This document shows positions 34,794-43,270 of a stretch of DNA of 64,000 nt, in pieces. A program made the translations under genes and the position numbers. The DNA is taken from NCBI GenBank assembly GCA_018241525.1, contig JAFEDR010000011.1, forward strand, positions 124,001 to 188,000, written 5' to 3'. Source of the stretch: Pseudomonadota bacterium. GTDB taxonomy: Bacteria > Pseudomonadota > Gammaproteobacteria > Steroidobacterales > Steroidobacteraceae. Positions within the stretch are counted from its first letter, which is position 1. The number at the start of each line of letters is the position of its first letter. The notes beneath the pieces are model-generated. The model was given only the letters and a program-made list of their open reading frames with translations. It was not told the DNA's origin and did not search any database.

Positions 34794-35986
34794 GGTGCAG
34801 CGCTCCCGTCGGCGGGGAGCTCACTATAACGCGCGGCGGCGCCGGCACAGAGCTCGCGGTACAGCTGCAGGAGCCGCTCGGCCATCGCATCGGCCGACCA
34901 TGCCGCCGCATCCGCCGGCGCGGCCGCGGCGAGCCGGGCGCGCAGCGCGCCGTCCGTCAGCACCTGCTCGATCGCCGCCGCGAACGCCTCGACATCGTCC
35001 GCCGGCACCAGCGCACCGCGCGCGCCGGCGAGCACGTCGGCGGTGCCGAGCACCGCGGTCGAGACCACCGGCACGCCGAGCGCCAGCGCCTCGAGCAGCA
35101 CCAGCCCCTGGGTCTCGGTGCGCGAGGCGAACACGAACGCGTCGCCCGCGCGGTAGCAGTCGAGCAGCTCGCGCTCGCGGTCGAGGTAGCCGACGAAGCG
35201 GACGTGCTCGCCGAGGCCGAGCCGCGCCGCGAGCCGCGTCAGGTGTGGCAGCGCCGGGCCCTCGCCGGCGATCACCAGCAGCGCCGCGGGCACCCGCGCA
35301 CGCACCCGCGCCAGCGCCGCCAGCACGAAGTCGATGTTCTTCTCGTGCGCCACCCGCGAGATGTGCACGAGTACCGGCCGCTCCGGCTCGATCCCGTAGC
35401 GGCGCCGGAACGCGGCGCCGTCGCCGCCGCGGAAGCGGGCGAGGTCGATGCCGGTCGGCAGCACCACGCTGCGCGCCGTGACGCCGTAGTCGCGCAGCAC
35501 GTCGCGCATGCGCGGCGTCGGCACGATCAGCGCGTCGACCGCCGCACACTGCGCGACGCTGAAGCGCCGCGCCAGGAAGCGGCTGGCGGCGCGCGGCAGC
35601 AGCGGCACGTAGTGGTGCAGGTATTCCTCGAAGAACGTGTGGTAGGTCTCGACCACCGGCACGCCGAGGCGGCGCGCGAGCGCGATCCCGGCGTAGTGCG
35701 CGACGAACGGCGTGTGCACGTGCACGAGGTCGTAGCGCCCGGCGGCGAGCTGCGGCGCGAGCGCGAGGATGCGCCGGTAGCTCATCATCCGGTCCTCGGG
35801 GTCGCGCGGCACGGCGCGCGAGGGGATGCGGATCACGCCGGCCGCCTCGCCCGCCGCCGGGTAGTGCGGCGCGATCAGCGTCGACTCGTGGCCGCGCTCG
35901 GCAAGGCTCGCGCGGAACGTCGCGATCGACGTCGACACGCCGTTGACGCGCGGGAAGCTGACGTCCGAGACCATCAGGATGCGCAT
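34769..35986 (-). CDS. GT4-family glycosyltransferase
   Basis: 405 residues from ATG 35986 (GGGGGG upstream). GT-B fold: N-terminal MRILMVSDVSFPRVNGVSTSIATF (Gly-rich acceptor loop), LVHVHTPFVAHYAGIALARRLGVPVVETYHTFFEEY, then the nucleotide-sugar domain VLVHISRVAHEKNIDFVLAAL and the EX7E motif in ASRTETQGLVLLEALALGVPVV. It is closest in style to MgtA/PimB/SqdX-like retaining mannosyl- or glucosyl-transferases that act on lipids. It is cytoplasmic or peripheral at the inner membrane. No sugar-synthesis genes are adjacent, so donor and acceptor are unknown. Confidence 0.9.
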   Translation of the reverse strand: MRILMVSDVSFPRVNGVSTSIATFRASLAERGHESTLIAPHYPAAGEAAGVIRIPSRAVPRDPEDRMMSYRRILALAPQLAAGRYDLVHVHTPFVAHYAGIALARRLGVPVVETYHTFFEEYLHHYVPLLPRAASRFLARRFSVAQCAAVDALIVPTPRMRDVLRDYGVTARSVVLPTGIDLARFRGGDGAAFRRRYGIEPERPVLVHISRVAHEKNIDFVLAALARVRARVPAALLVIAGEGPALPHLTRLAARLGLGEHVRFVGYLDRERELLDCYRAGDAFVFASRTETQGLVLLEALALGVPVVSTAVLGTADVLAGARGALVPADDVEAFAAAIEQVLTDGALRARLAAAAPADAAAWSADAMAERLLQLYRELCAGAAARYSELPADGSAAPCRPTGSE

Positions 35987-36112
35987 GCGGTACCCCCCGG
36001 AACCGCGGCGCACCGTAGCGGTCCCGCATGACGAGCGTATGACGCCGCGTGCTCGCGGCACGGCCGGCGGCTCGCCTAAGATGGCCGGCACCCTCGCCGC
36101 CGGGAGCCCGCC

Positions 36113-36604
36113 GTGCCGACCGCCGCAGCCATCGAGGCGCTCCGCGCCCGCGCCCTGCCGATACCGCTCGAGGACGGCGCGCGCGCCGCACTCGCGGCCC
36201 GCCTGAACGGGCTCGCCTCGATGCGCCTGATCGGTGCCCGGATCCTGCTCGAGGACCGCGCGCTCGTGCGCCTGCGGCTCGACGAGGTCGCCGAGCACCA
36301 CCAGGGCGGGCTCGGCACGCGCGCGGTCAACGGCGCGGTCATCGCCGGCCTGTTCGATGCGGCACTGGGCATCGCCGGCACCGTGCACTTCGGCGGTCAG
36401 CGGGCCGGGACGGTGGAGCTGTCGATCAAGCTGATGCGGCCGGCGCTCGAGGCGCCGCTCGAGGTGCTCGCGATCGCGCTCAAGCACTCGCCGCACCTGG
36501 CGTTCACCGAGGCGGAGCTGTACGCCGAGGACCGGCTGTGCGCGGTGGCGAGCGGCATCGTCGCCGTCGCCTCCGGGGCGGCGGCTGACGCGGCTTTCTG
36601 GTAG
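36113..36604 (+). CDS. Hotdog-fold thioesterase (PaaI/DUF4442-like)
   Basis: 163 residues from GTG 36113 with GGGAG 6 nt upstream. The single hotdog domain contains HHQGGLGTRAVNGAVIAGLFDAALG (62-86), the helix carrying the conserved Asn73 and Asp82 of PaaI-type acyl-CoA thioesterases, followed by TVELSIKLMRPALEAPLEVLA. The N-terminal about 30 residues form a helix. The acyl substrate is unknown. It is monocistronic, divergent from the glycosyltransferase, and ends before an 11-bp tandem repeat and an intrinsic terminator. Confidence 0.85.
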   Translation: MPTAAAIEALRARALPIPLEDGARAALAARLNGLASMRLIGARILLEDRALVRLRLDEVAEHHQGGLGTRAVNGAVIAGLFDAALGIAGTVHFGGQRAGTVELSIKLMRPALEAPLEVLAIALKHSPHLAFTEAELYAEDRLCAVASGIVAVASGAAADAAFW

Positions 36605-36611
36605 CCGCATC

Positions 36612-36633
36612 GCGCGCGTCACGCGCGCGTCAC
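36612..36633. repeat. Perfect 11-bp tandem repeat, two copies
   Basis: GCGCGCGTCAC is repeated twice head-to-tail directly after the thioesterase stop. The same GCGTCAC core recurs in the palindrome near 60.48 kb. No function assigned. Confidence 0.6.
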
Positions 36634-36728
36634 AGACCTGCGGCATCGTAGGGCCCGGGTGGCGGGATACCCCGAGCCAACGCCACCCATCGCCGTCCGC
36701 AACGGGCGCTCCCCGCCCGCGCGGAATG

Positions 36729-36760
36729 CCGGGCCGGCCGCGAGGCCGGCCCGGTCTTTT
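36729..36760 (+). terminator. Intrinsic terminator of the thioesterase gene
   Basis: A perfect 11-bp stem, CCGGGCCGGCC (36729-36739) with GGCCGGCCCGG (36744-36754), and loop GCGA is followed by TCTTTT. It sits between the convergent thioesterase and L,D-transpeptidase genes, and its U-tract touches the transpeptidase stop codon. Confidence 0.85.
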
Positions 36761-38007
36761 CAGTGCGGCGCGGCGGCGCTGACCGCGGCGGGGGCGCCGC
36801 CCGGCGGGGCGTCGCCGGCGGCTGCCGGCTCGCGCGAGCCGATCATCTCGGCAAACTGCTTCTCGTCGACCAAGAGCCCCGACTTGCCGTCCCAGGTGGC
36901 GCCGTCCGGCAGCTCGTTACGCACGCGGTGCGCCGACGCGAGCGTCGCGGCGAGCGCATCGGCATCGTGCTTCATCACCGACACCGGCAGGCCGCGCGGC
37001 GAATCCGACAGCTCGCGGGCGCGTGCCCAGTCGATGTCGGCGTCGCGCGCGCGGATGCGCTTCCAGAGCGGCGTCTTGCCGACCTTGCGCTTCAGCGACT
37101 CCGGGCCGTGCTGCCAGTTGCGCTTGTCGTCCTCGAGCGGGCCGTAGGCCTGCACGTACAACGTGTCGCCGGACCAGCCGAGCAGGTACGGCTGGTTGAC
37201 CACCCGCACCGGCGTGCCGATCGGCACCGTCTCGTAGAGGATCGCGATGTCCTCGGGGTAGAGGCGCACGCAGCCATGGCTCGAGCGCATGCCGACGCCG
37301 TAGGGCTTGTTGGTGCCGTGGATCAGGTAGCTCGGCCAGCCGAGCCGGAACATGTAGGCACCGAGCGGGTTGTCGGGTCCGGCGGGGACCTTCGGCGGCA
37401 GGACGTCGCCGTTCTCGAGGTGCTCCTTGCGCACCGACACCGGCGGCACCCAGACCGGATCCTTGACGCGGGCGACGACCTTGGTCGCGCCTTCCGGCGT
37501 CTGCCAGCCGACCTTGCCGATGCCGATCGGGTGGGTGATCACCGTCTGCGGCTCGCCCTTGGCGTGCGGCGGGTAGTAGTAGAGGCGCATCGCCGCGACG
37601 TTGATCACCACGCCCTCGTGAGGCGCATCCGGCAGCACGAAGCGGGTCGGCACGATCACGTCCCGGCCGGCCCCCGGCAACCACGGATCGACGCCGGGAT
37701 TCGCACGCACGATCTCCTCGTAGCCGACGTTGAAGCGCCGCGCGATGTCGGGGAGCGTGTCGTCGGCGCCGGCGGTCGTGACCTGCACCAGCCCGACGAC
37801 GTCCTGGCGGGCGGGATCGATCGTGAACTCGTGGGTCGCCTGGGCGCGCTCGAGCACCGGCGCGGGCGGCGGCGGCGGCGGTGCCGGCGGCGCCGGTGGC
37901 GCCGGTGGCGGCCGGATCAGCGAGCAGGCAGTAAGCCCGGCGAGCGCCAGCAGCGCGGCGAGGCGCAGCGCGGGCTCAGAGCAGGATCGGACGATCCGGA
38001 AGTTCAT
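36760..38007 (-). CDS. L,D-transpeptidase (YkuD) lipoprotein with LysM
   Basis: 415 residues from ATG 38007. Lipobox LTAC gives lipidation at Cys28, followed by a Pro-only linker (33-50). A LysM-like peptidoglycan-binding module lies at about 77-122 (DTLPDIARRFNVGYEEIVRANPGV). The YkuD domain has His230 (YLIHGTNKPYG) and catalytic Cys246 in SSHGCVRLY. It matches ErfK/YbiS/YcfS-type enzymes that cross-link peptidoglycan (3-3 bonds) or attach lipoprotein to it in the periplasm. A C-terminal about 110-residue extension ends Ala/Gly/Pro-rich. It overlaps the upstream TPM gene by 32 nt and forms the last gene of the LemA-TPM-TPM operon. Confidence 0.93.
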   Translation of the reverse strand: MNFRIVRSCSEPALRLAALLALAGLTACSLIRPPPAPPAPPAPPPPPPAPVLERAQATHEFTIDPARQDVVGLVQVTTAGADDTLPDIARRFNVGYEEIVRANPGVDPWLPGAGRDVIVPTRFVLPDAPHEGVVINVAAMRLYYYPPHAKGEPQTVITHPIGIGKVGWQTPEGATKVVARVKDPVWVPPVSVRKEHLENGDVLPPKVPAGPDNPLGAYMFRLGWPSYLIHGTNKPYGVGMRSSHGCVRLYPEDIAILYETVPIGTPVRVVNQPYLLGWSGDTLYVQAYGPLEDDKRNWQHGPESLKRKVGKTPLWKRIRARDADIDWARARELSDSPRGLPVSVMKHDADALAATLASAHRVRNELPDGATWDGKSGLLVDEKQFAEMIGSREPAAAGDAPPGGAPAAVSAAAPH

Positions 38008-38476
38008 TGGCCTTGGCACCGCTCCCCGGGAAGTGACGCGCGAGCAGCTCGGCTGCCGCCGCGACGCCGGCCAGCATGCCATGTTCCCAGCGACCGGCAC
38101 TTAATTCCGCCTGCATGGCACCGCAGACCGCGCCCCACTCGGCCGGCGTCACGAGGCCATTGAAGCCGCGATCGGCGACGATCTCGACGGCGCGGTCCGC
38201 ACACAGCACGTAGACCAGCACGCCGTTGTTCTGTTCCGTGTCCCAGACGTGGAAGCCGGCGAAGGCCTCGAGCGCCCGGACGCGGGCCGTCTTGCCGGAG
38301 AGGATCGCCCAGGCGTCGAGGTCGGTCTCGATCACGATCCGAAGCTCGCCGCAATGCGCACCCTCGGCGGCCCGCACGGCGGCCTCGATGCGGTCGAGCA
38401 CCGCGGGCGGGAAGCGTCGCCGCGTCTGCCAGCGGGTCTCGACCAGGTGCCTGAGCAGTCGACCGAGGCGTCGCAT
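37976..38476 (-). CDS. TPM-domain protein, short form
   Basis: 166 residues without a signal peptide. The TPM/repair-phosphatase-like domain spans about 24-140: RIEAAVRAAEGAHCGELRIVIETDLD, ALEAFAGFHVWDTEQNNGVLVYVLCADRAVEIVADRGFNGLV. It lacks the Gly-rich tail of the larger TPM protein next to it. This is the same arrangement as the common lemA-tpm-tpm operons. The domain (TLP18.3/Psb32/MOLO-1) is found in photosystem-repair and membrane proteins; the bacterial role is unclear. It lies 3 nt after the larger TPM gene. Confidence 0.88.
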   Translation of the reverse strand: MRRLGRLLRHLVETRWQTRRRFPPAVLDRIEAAVRAAEGAHCGELRIVIETDLDAWAILSGKTARVRALEAFAGFHVWDTEQNNGVLVYVLCADRAVEIVADRGFNGLVTPAEWGAVCGAMQAELSAGRWEHGMLAGVAAAAELLARHFPGSGAKANELPDRPILL

Positions 38477-38479
38477 GGC

Positions 38480-39373
38480 CTACCAGCTCCCCGAGGCGCC
38501 GCCGCCGCTGAAGCCGCCCCCGCCCCCGCTGAAGCCCCCACCACCGCCGCCGCCGAAGCCCCCGCCAAAGCCGCCACCGCCGAGGCCGCCGCCGAAGCCG
38601 CCGCTGGTCCAGCGCCCGCCCCCCAGCCCGCCGATCAGGGTCACGAAGAACGCGCCGAGGCCCGCGACGATCGCGAGCGGCACGGCGCCCGCCAGCAGGT
38701 AGGTCAGGTAGCCTGCGGCGCCACCGGTCGCGGTCGCCCCGACCGGCCGGCCGAGCATCGCGCGCAGCACCGGGCCGGCGAAGAGGCCGAGCACCAGCGC
38801 GATCATCAGCACTGACTCGCCGCCTGGCCGGCCGCCGCGGCGCGCGGCCTTGGGCGGCGGCAGCGGCTCGCCGTCGACGAGCCCGATCAGCTTGTCGAGC
38901 GCGCGGTCGATGCCGCCGTAGAAGTCGCCGGCCCGGAATGCCGGCTGCAGGTACTCGGCAAGGATGCGGTTCGCGGCGAGGTCGGTGACGGCGCCCTCGA
39001 GCCCGGTACCCACCTCGATGCGCATGCGCCGGTCGTTCTTCGCGACCAGGAGGATCACGCCGTCGTCGATCGCCTGGCCAGCCGCACCCTTGCGGCCGAT
39101 CTTCCAGGCCTCCGCGACGCGGATGCCGTACTGCGCGATGTCCTCGGGCTCGGTGGTCGGCACGAGCAGCACGACGATCTGGCTGCCCTTGCGCGCCTCG
39201 AAGGCCGCGAGCTTCTCGCTCAGGGCCGCCTGCTGGGCGGCCGAGAGGGTGCCGGTCAGGTCGGTGACCCGCGCGACCGGCGGGATCGCCACCTCGGCGT
39301 GCGCCGCCGCGGGAACGGCGAGCGCGAGGGCGACGAGCACCCCCGCGAGCCACGCACCGAGGCGCGCGCGCAC
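38480..39373 (-). CDS. TPM-domain membrane protein with Gly-rich tail (YgcG-like)
   Basis: 297 residues. Signal peptide 1-26 (PAAAHA). TPM domain about 30-165: PPVARVTDLTGTLSAAQQAALSEKLAAFEARKGSQIVVLLVPTTEPEDIAQYGIRVAEAWKIG and VEVGTGLEGAVTDLAANRILAEYLQPAFR. Two membrane helices follow (about 193-213 and 226-254). The last 40 residues are almost pure Gly with FSGGG repeats ending ASGSW. This is the YgcG family pattern. With LemA it forms a conserved pair implicated in envelope or membrane-protein maintenance, exact function unknown. The Gly tail creates a GGN repeat at 38484-38600. Confidence 0.92.
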   Translation of the reverse strand: MRARLGAWLAGVLVALALAVPAAAHAEVAIPPVARVTDLTGTLSAAQQAALSEKLAAFEARKGSQIVVLLVPTTEPEDIAQYGIRVAEAWKIGRKGAAGQAIDDGVILLVAKNDRRMRIEVGTGLEGAVTDLAANRILAEYLQPAFRAGDFYGGIDRALDKLIGLVDGEPLPPPKAARRGGRPGGESVLMIALVLGLFAGPVLRAMLGRPVGATATGGAAGYLTYLLAGAVPLAIVAGLGAFFVTLIGGLGGGRWTSGGFGGGLGGGGFGGGFGGGGGGGFSGGGGGFSGGGASGSW

Positions 39374-39392
39374 GACCGGCTCCCGGCGCCGC

Positions 39393-40004
39393 TCAGCCGG
39401 TCGGCTTGGCGGGCGCGGCGAAATCGACCGTCGGCGGCTTCGAGATCTGCGCTTCGTTCTCGACCGCGAAGTTCGGCTTGACCTTGTAGCCGAACATCAT
39501 CGCCGTCAGGTTCACCGGGAACTGGCGCACCGTGACGTTGTAGTTCTGCACCGTGTCGATGTAGCGCTTGCGCGCGACGGTAATGCGGTTCTCGGTGCCC
39601 TCGAGCTGCGCCTGCAGGTCGCGGAAGTTCTGGTTCGACTTGAGGTCCGGGTAGTTCTCGGTCACGGCGAGCAGCCGCGACAGCGCACCGGAGAGCTGGC
39701 CCTGCGCCTGCTGGAACTGCTTCAGCGACTCGGCGTCGTTGGCGTCGACCTTGATCGAGGTCGCCTTGGCACGCGCCTCGGTCACGCCGATCAGCACGGT
39801 CTGCTCCTGCGCGGCGTAGCCCTTGACGGTGTTGACGAGGTTCGGGATCAGGTCGGCGCGGCGCTGGTACTGGTTCAGCACCTCCGACCAGCCGGACTTG
39901 GTCTGCTCGTCGAGCAGCTGGATGTTGTTGTAGCCGCAGCCGGACAGCAGCGTGCCCGCGACGAGCACGGTCCACAGCCACGAAGCGCGCAGGAACGATC
40001 GCAT
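39393..40004 (-). CDS. LemA family lipoprotein-like protein
   Basis: 203 residues. N-terminal hydrophobic helix with lipobox LLSGC (Cys23) followed by GYNNIQLLDEQTKSGWSEVLNQYQRRADLIPNLVNTVKGYA, the LemA signature. Long antiparallel helices and the final MMFGYKVKPNFAVENEAQ complete it. Family length is normal. LemA proteins sit in the cell envelope with a periplasmic helical domain. It is the first gene of the leftward operon LemA-TPM-TPM-L,D-transpeptidase, 19 nt before the large TPM gene. Confidence 0.94.
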   Translation of the reverse strand: MRSFLRASWLWTVLVAGTLLSGCGYNNIQLLDEQTKSGWSEVLNQYQRRADLIPNLVNTVKGYAAQEQTVLIGVTEARAKATSIKVDANDAESLKQFQQAQGQLSGALSRLLAVTENYPDLKSNQNFRDLQAQLEGTENRITVARKRYIDTVQNYNVTVRQFPVNLTAMMFGYKVKPNFAVENEAQISKPPTVDFAAPAKPTG

Positions 40005-40040
40005 GGGTCCTCCTTGCGGCCGGTCGGGCCGCCGCCGGCA

Positions 40041-40790
40041 CTATATGGGTCCAACCCGGCCCAGACGCAAGTGCACCGGGAAGGTGACGTCGCGCTCGGC
40101 GCCACCCGGCCACACCCGGGTCAGCGCCTCGGCGAGCGCCGGCAGCGGATCCGACCCCTCGGCGCGCCGATAGCGGTCGACCGCCGACCAGGTGCCGAGG
40201 TAGTGCACCGTGCGCGGTAGGTCCCAGCGCGTCGCGATCGCGAACGGCGGCGCGGCCAGTTCGTCCAGCGGGAAGGGCAGCGTGCGGTAGCCGGCCTCGA
40301 CGTGGCGCCGCTCCGGCGGCCAGTAGCGGCCGACCACGGCGCCGTAGAAGTGGTCGACGATGGCATCGATGCCCGGGTCGATCCGGAACTTCTCGTAGGT
40401 CCAGAGCGCGAGCACCCCGCCGGGTCGCAGCACGCGGCGCACCTCCGGGTAGAAGCGCTCGAAGTCGAACCAGTGCGCCGCCTGCGCGACCGCGACCAGG
40501 TCGACGCATCGCGCCGCGACCGGCAGCGCCTCGGCGCGGTGGCGCAGGTAGCGGATCCGCGGGTGCGGTTCGGCGTGGGCGAGCTGTGCCGCGCTCGCGT
40601 CGCTCGCCAGCACGAGCGCGAAGTGTGCCGCGAGATCGACCGCCGCCTGGCCGTTGCCGGTCGCGAGGTCGAGGGCGAGCGCCCGCGCGGGCGCGGCCGC
40701 CGCCAGGTACTCGGCGAGCGCGGCCGGATAGCGGGGTCGATAGAGACCGTAGTCGCCCGCCTGGCGCGAGAAGTGATCCTGGAACGTCAC
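40041..40790 (-). CDS. Class I SAM-dependent methyltransferase (UbiE/COQ5-like)
   Basis: 249 residues. Motif I ALDLATGNGQAAVDLA, acidic loop SDASAAQL, post-motif AVAQAAHWFDFERFYPEVRRVLRPGGVLALWTYE. The AQAAHWFD signature is that of a small-molecule methyltransferase group related to trans-aconitate/UbiE-like enzymes (methyltransf_11). The substrate is unknown. It is cytoplasmic, with no signal peptide, unlike the two exported methyltransferase-like proteins elsewhere in the window. It is a single gene, divergent from the SdpR-type regulator with 116 nt between starts. Confidence 0.87.
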   Translation of the reverse strand: MTFQDHFSRQAGDYGLYRPRYPAALAEYLAAAAPARALALDLATGNGQAAVDLAAHFALVLASDASAAQLAHAEPHPRIRYLRHRAEALPVAARCVDLVAVAQAAHWFDFERFYPEVRRVLRPGGVLALWTYEKFRIDPGIDAIVDHFYGAVVGRYWPPERRHVEAGYRTLPFPLDELAAPPFAIATRWDLPRTVHYLGTWSAVDRYRRAEGSDPLPALAEALTRVWPGGAERDVTFPVHLRLGRVGPI

Positions 40791-40887
40791 CCGGCCATGC
40801 TACCGCCGCCGCCCGCGGCGGCGACGCGGCCGGTCGCGCGCGGCATCCACCCCGCCGAGCAGGGTGCCGGTGGACGACGATCGTCTA

Positions 40888-40905
40888 TTTCGATAATCTT
40901 CGAAA
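40888..40905 (+). promoter_or_regulatory. Palindromic operator overlapping the sdpR-type promoter
   Basis: TTTCGATAATCTTCGAAA is an inverted repeat with 6-bp arms (TTTCGA / TCGAAA) and a 6-bp spacer, ending one base before the ATG of the ArsR-type regulator. The embedded GATAAT (40892-40897) fits a -10 box, with TGGACG (40871-40876) a weak -35. Such a promoter would begin transcription at or next to the ATG, implying a leaderless mRNA and direct autorepression. Confidence 0.6.
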
Positions 40906-40906
40906 C

Positions 40907-41194
40907 ATGTCCCGCGCGGCCCCCGTCTTCAAGGCGCTCGCGGATCCGCACCGCCGCGAGATCCTGAGGCTGCTGCGCGCCGGGCCACGCAGCGCCGGTG
41001 AAGTCGCGGCGGCGCTGCCGATCTCGAAGGCCACGCTCTCGCACCACTTCAACCTCCTGAAGGACGCCGATCTCGTCCGCTGCGAGGTGCGCGGCCAGGC
41101 CCGCATCTACGCGCTCAATACGAGCGTCGTGGAGGACGTCACGGCGCTGTTGCTCGATGTCCTCGGCAGGGCCCCGGCCCGGAGTGAACCCTGA
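40907..41194 (+). CDS. sdpR: ArsR-family autorepressor, SdpR-like
   Basis: 95 residues. Winged helix: VFKALADPHRREILRLLRAGPRSAGEVAAALPISKATLSHHFNLLKDADLVRCEVRGQARIYALN. The family lacks metal-binding Cys motifs here. Pairing with an SdpI gene through a TGATG overlap identifies the SdpR subgroup, in which SdpI senses a toxin or stress and sequesters SdpR, relieving autorepression. The ATG follows a palindromic operator by one base and no ribosome site is visible, supporting leaderless translation. Confidence 0.9.
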   Translation: MSRAAPVFKALADPHRREILRLLRAGPRSAGEVAAALPISKATLSHHFNLLKDADLVRCEVRGQARIYALNTSVVEDVTALLLDVLGRAPARSEP

Positions 41195-41844
41195 TGCTGC
41201 TGCGTCGCTACTGGCTCTCGCTGCTGCTGCTGGCGCTGATGGTCGCGGCGCCGCTCGTGGTCTACGGCCGGCTGCCCGCCACGGTGCCGGCGCATTGGAG
41301 CGCGGCCGGCGCCGTCGACGGCTATGCGCCGCGGGCGCTGGTGGCGTTCCTGATGCCGGCACTCGGCGTGCTGGTGTTCGCGCTGCTGCTGCTCGCGCCG
41401 CGGCTGTCGCCGCGCGGCTTCGACATGGACTCGCTCAGCCGGGTCTACCCGCCGCTGGTCGCGGGCATCGTCGCGTTCCAGGGCTACGTGAGCCTGCAGC
41501 TGCTGCGCGCGGCGCTCGGCGAGCCGGTGCGCATGGACCAGCACCTGCTGGTGCTCGTGGGGCTGCTGCTCGCACTGGTCGGCAACTACCTCGGCAAGGC
41601 GACCCGCAACTTCTTCTTCGGCATCCGCACGCCGTGGACGCTCGCGGACGAGCGCATCTGGGAGCGGACCCACCGGCTCGCCGCGCCGCTGTTCGTCGCC
41701 GGCGGCGCGCTGCTGATCGCGGCCGGCGTCGCCGGTGCGACGGCGGTGCTGCCGCTGCTCGCGGTCGTCGCGCTGGTCATCGCGGTCCCGGTCGGCTATT
41801 CGTACCGCCTGTGGCGGCGCCTCGAGCGGCTGCCGCCGCGATGA
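41194..41844 (+). CDS. sdpI: SdpI-family integral membrane protein (DUF1648)
   Basis: 216 residues with six predicted membrane helices. The N-terminal DUF1648 part is VVYGRLPATVPAHWSAAGAVDGYAPRALVAFLMP. The SdpI domain follows: VGNYLGKATRNFFFGIRTPWTLADERIWERTHRLAAPLFVAGG (about 130-172), with the FFGIRTPWTL signature. SdpI confers immunity to the SDP toxin in Bacillus. In proteobacteria the pair occurs without a toxin gene, as here, and the signal is unknown. Start and stop overlap both neighbours (TGATG, ATGA). Confidence 0.93.
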   Translation: MLLRRYWLSLLLLALMVAAPLVVYGRLPATVPAHWSAAGAVDGYAPRALVAFLMPALGVLVFALLLLAPRLSPRGFDMDSLSRVYPPLVAGIVAFQGYVSLQLLRAALGEPVRMDQHLLVLVGLLLALVGNYLGKATRNFFFGIRTPWTLADERIWERTHRLAAPLFVAGGALLIAAGVAGATAVLPLLAVVALVIAVPVGYSYRLWRRLERLPPR

Positions 41845-42386
41845 GCGCGCGGCGCACATCGGCGGCCGGGAGCCGGCGGCTGGCGGCGCTCTGGGCGGCG
41901 ACGCTGCTCGCGCCGATCCTCACCGGCGTGGTCGTGGCCGCGACCTCGGGCGAGGAAGCGACGGCACAGCGGCGCTCGGCCGTCGCCGAGCGCGGCGCCG
42001 CGGTGATGCGGTTCGATCTCGCACGCACCACGCATCGCTTCGACGACGAGCCCGGTGGCGGCACCGAGACGGTGACGGCGCGCGATCCCGCCGACGCCGC
42101 GCAGACGGCCCTGATCCGCGCGCACCTCGCGAGCGAGGCAGGGCGCTTCGCGCGCGGCGATTTCTCCGACCCGGCGGCGATCCACGGCGAGTCGATGCCC
42201 GGGCTCGCCACGCTGCGCTCGGCCGGCACGGCGCTGCGGGTCGAGTACCACGAGGTCCGCGACGGGGCGGCGCTGCACTTCGCGAGCGCCGACGCGGCCA
42301 TCGTCGGCGCGATCCACGCCTGGTTCGCGGCACAGCGCAGCGACCACGGCGCGCACGGCCACGCGCACGCGCTACAGCCGCCCTGA
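41841..42386 (+). CDS. Conserved exported protein of unknown function, third gene of the SdpR-SdpI operon
   Basis: 181 residues in an ATGA overlap with sdpI. One N-terminal hydrophobic helix (LAALWAATLLAPILTGVVVAA) is an anchor or signal. The soluble domain contains VMRFDLARTTHRFDDEPGGGTETVTARDP, LIRAHLASEAGRFARGDFSDPAAIHGESMPGLATL and IHAWFAAQ. It ends in a His-rich tail (SDHGAHGHAHA). Homologues are sometimes mislabelled 'aspartate carbamoyltransferase', but no carbamoyl-phosphate motif is seen. Its place in a tight SdpR-SdpI operon makes it a candidate new partner of that system. Confidence 0.75.
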   Translation: MSARRTSAAGSRRLAALWAATLLAPILTGVVVAATSGEEATAQRRSAVAERGAAVMRFDLARTTHRFDDEPGGGTETVTARDPADAAQTALIRAHLASEAGRFARGDFSDPAAIHGESMPGLATLRSAGTALRVEYHEVRDGAALHFASADAAIVGAIHAWFAAQRSDHGAHGHAHALQPP

Positions 42387-42401
42387 GCGCCGCGCGCGGA
42401 C

Positions 42402-42432
42402 AAAAAAAACCCCGGGTCGTGGACCCAGGGTT
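42402..42432 (-). terminator. Intrinsic terminator of the 42.5-kb small gene
   Basis: On the minus strand, AACCCTGGGTC (42432-42422) pairs with GACCCGGGGTT (42418-42408) with one mismatch and a 3-nt loop, followed by a run of eight T (42409-42402). It lies 46 nt past the stop of the 64-residue gene at 42478. It may also act weakly on the opposite strand. Confidence 0.85.
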
Positions 42433-42477
42433 CTAAAAGCGGACTCTTTCGAAGGGAAGGAACGTCCGCTAGGGGAT

Positions 42478-42672
42478 TCAGTGCAGGCGCGCCCATTGCA
42501 GCACGCGGATCTCCTCGGCCTCGAGGTCGAGGTCGCGCGCGATCAGGGTCGCGACGCGCCGCGGATCGGTGGGCACGGAGTCCTGGCCGCCGAGCTCCAC
42601 GATGCCCGTGTACTCGCTCGGCCCCTTGGTGCCGAGGTCCGCCACGAAGCGCGTGTAGAACTTGACGCTCAT
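42478..42672 (-). CDS. Small conserved-looking protein, unknown function
   Basis: 64 residues: MSVKFYTRFVADLGTKGPSEYTGIVEL, VPTDPRRVATLIARDLDLEAEEIRVLQWARLH. It appears to be a compact alpha/beta protein with no signal peptide or Cys. A dedicated intrinsic terminator follows, which argues for a real, separately transcribed gene. I do not recognise the family. Its divergent neighbour is greB, 84 nt away. Confidence 0.7.
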   Translation of the reverse strand: MSVKFYTRFVADLGTKGPSEYTGIVELGGQDSVPTDPRRVATLIARDLDLEAEEIRVLQWARLH

Positions 42673-42756
42673 GGGCCGGCAGCTTAAGAACCGTGCCGCG
42701 CGGCGTCCGTGACTTATGTCCCAATCCCGAGGCCGCCGGGGGGCGAGGAGAGCGCG

Positions 42757-43260
<504 letters not shown>

Positions 43261-43270
43261 GCCGGCGCGG

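Noticed and set aside
37861..37920. GGCGGC/GGCGCC triplet run as a CRISPR-like or satellite repeat
   Set aside because: It encodes the Pro-rich linker of the L,D-transpeptidase; there is no spacer structure.
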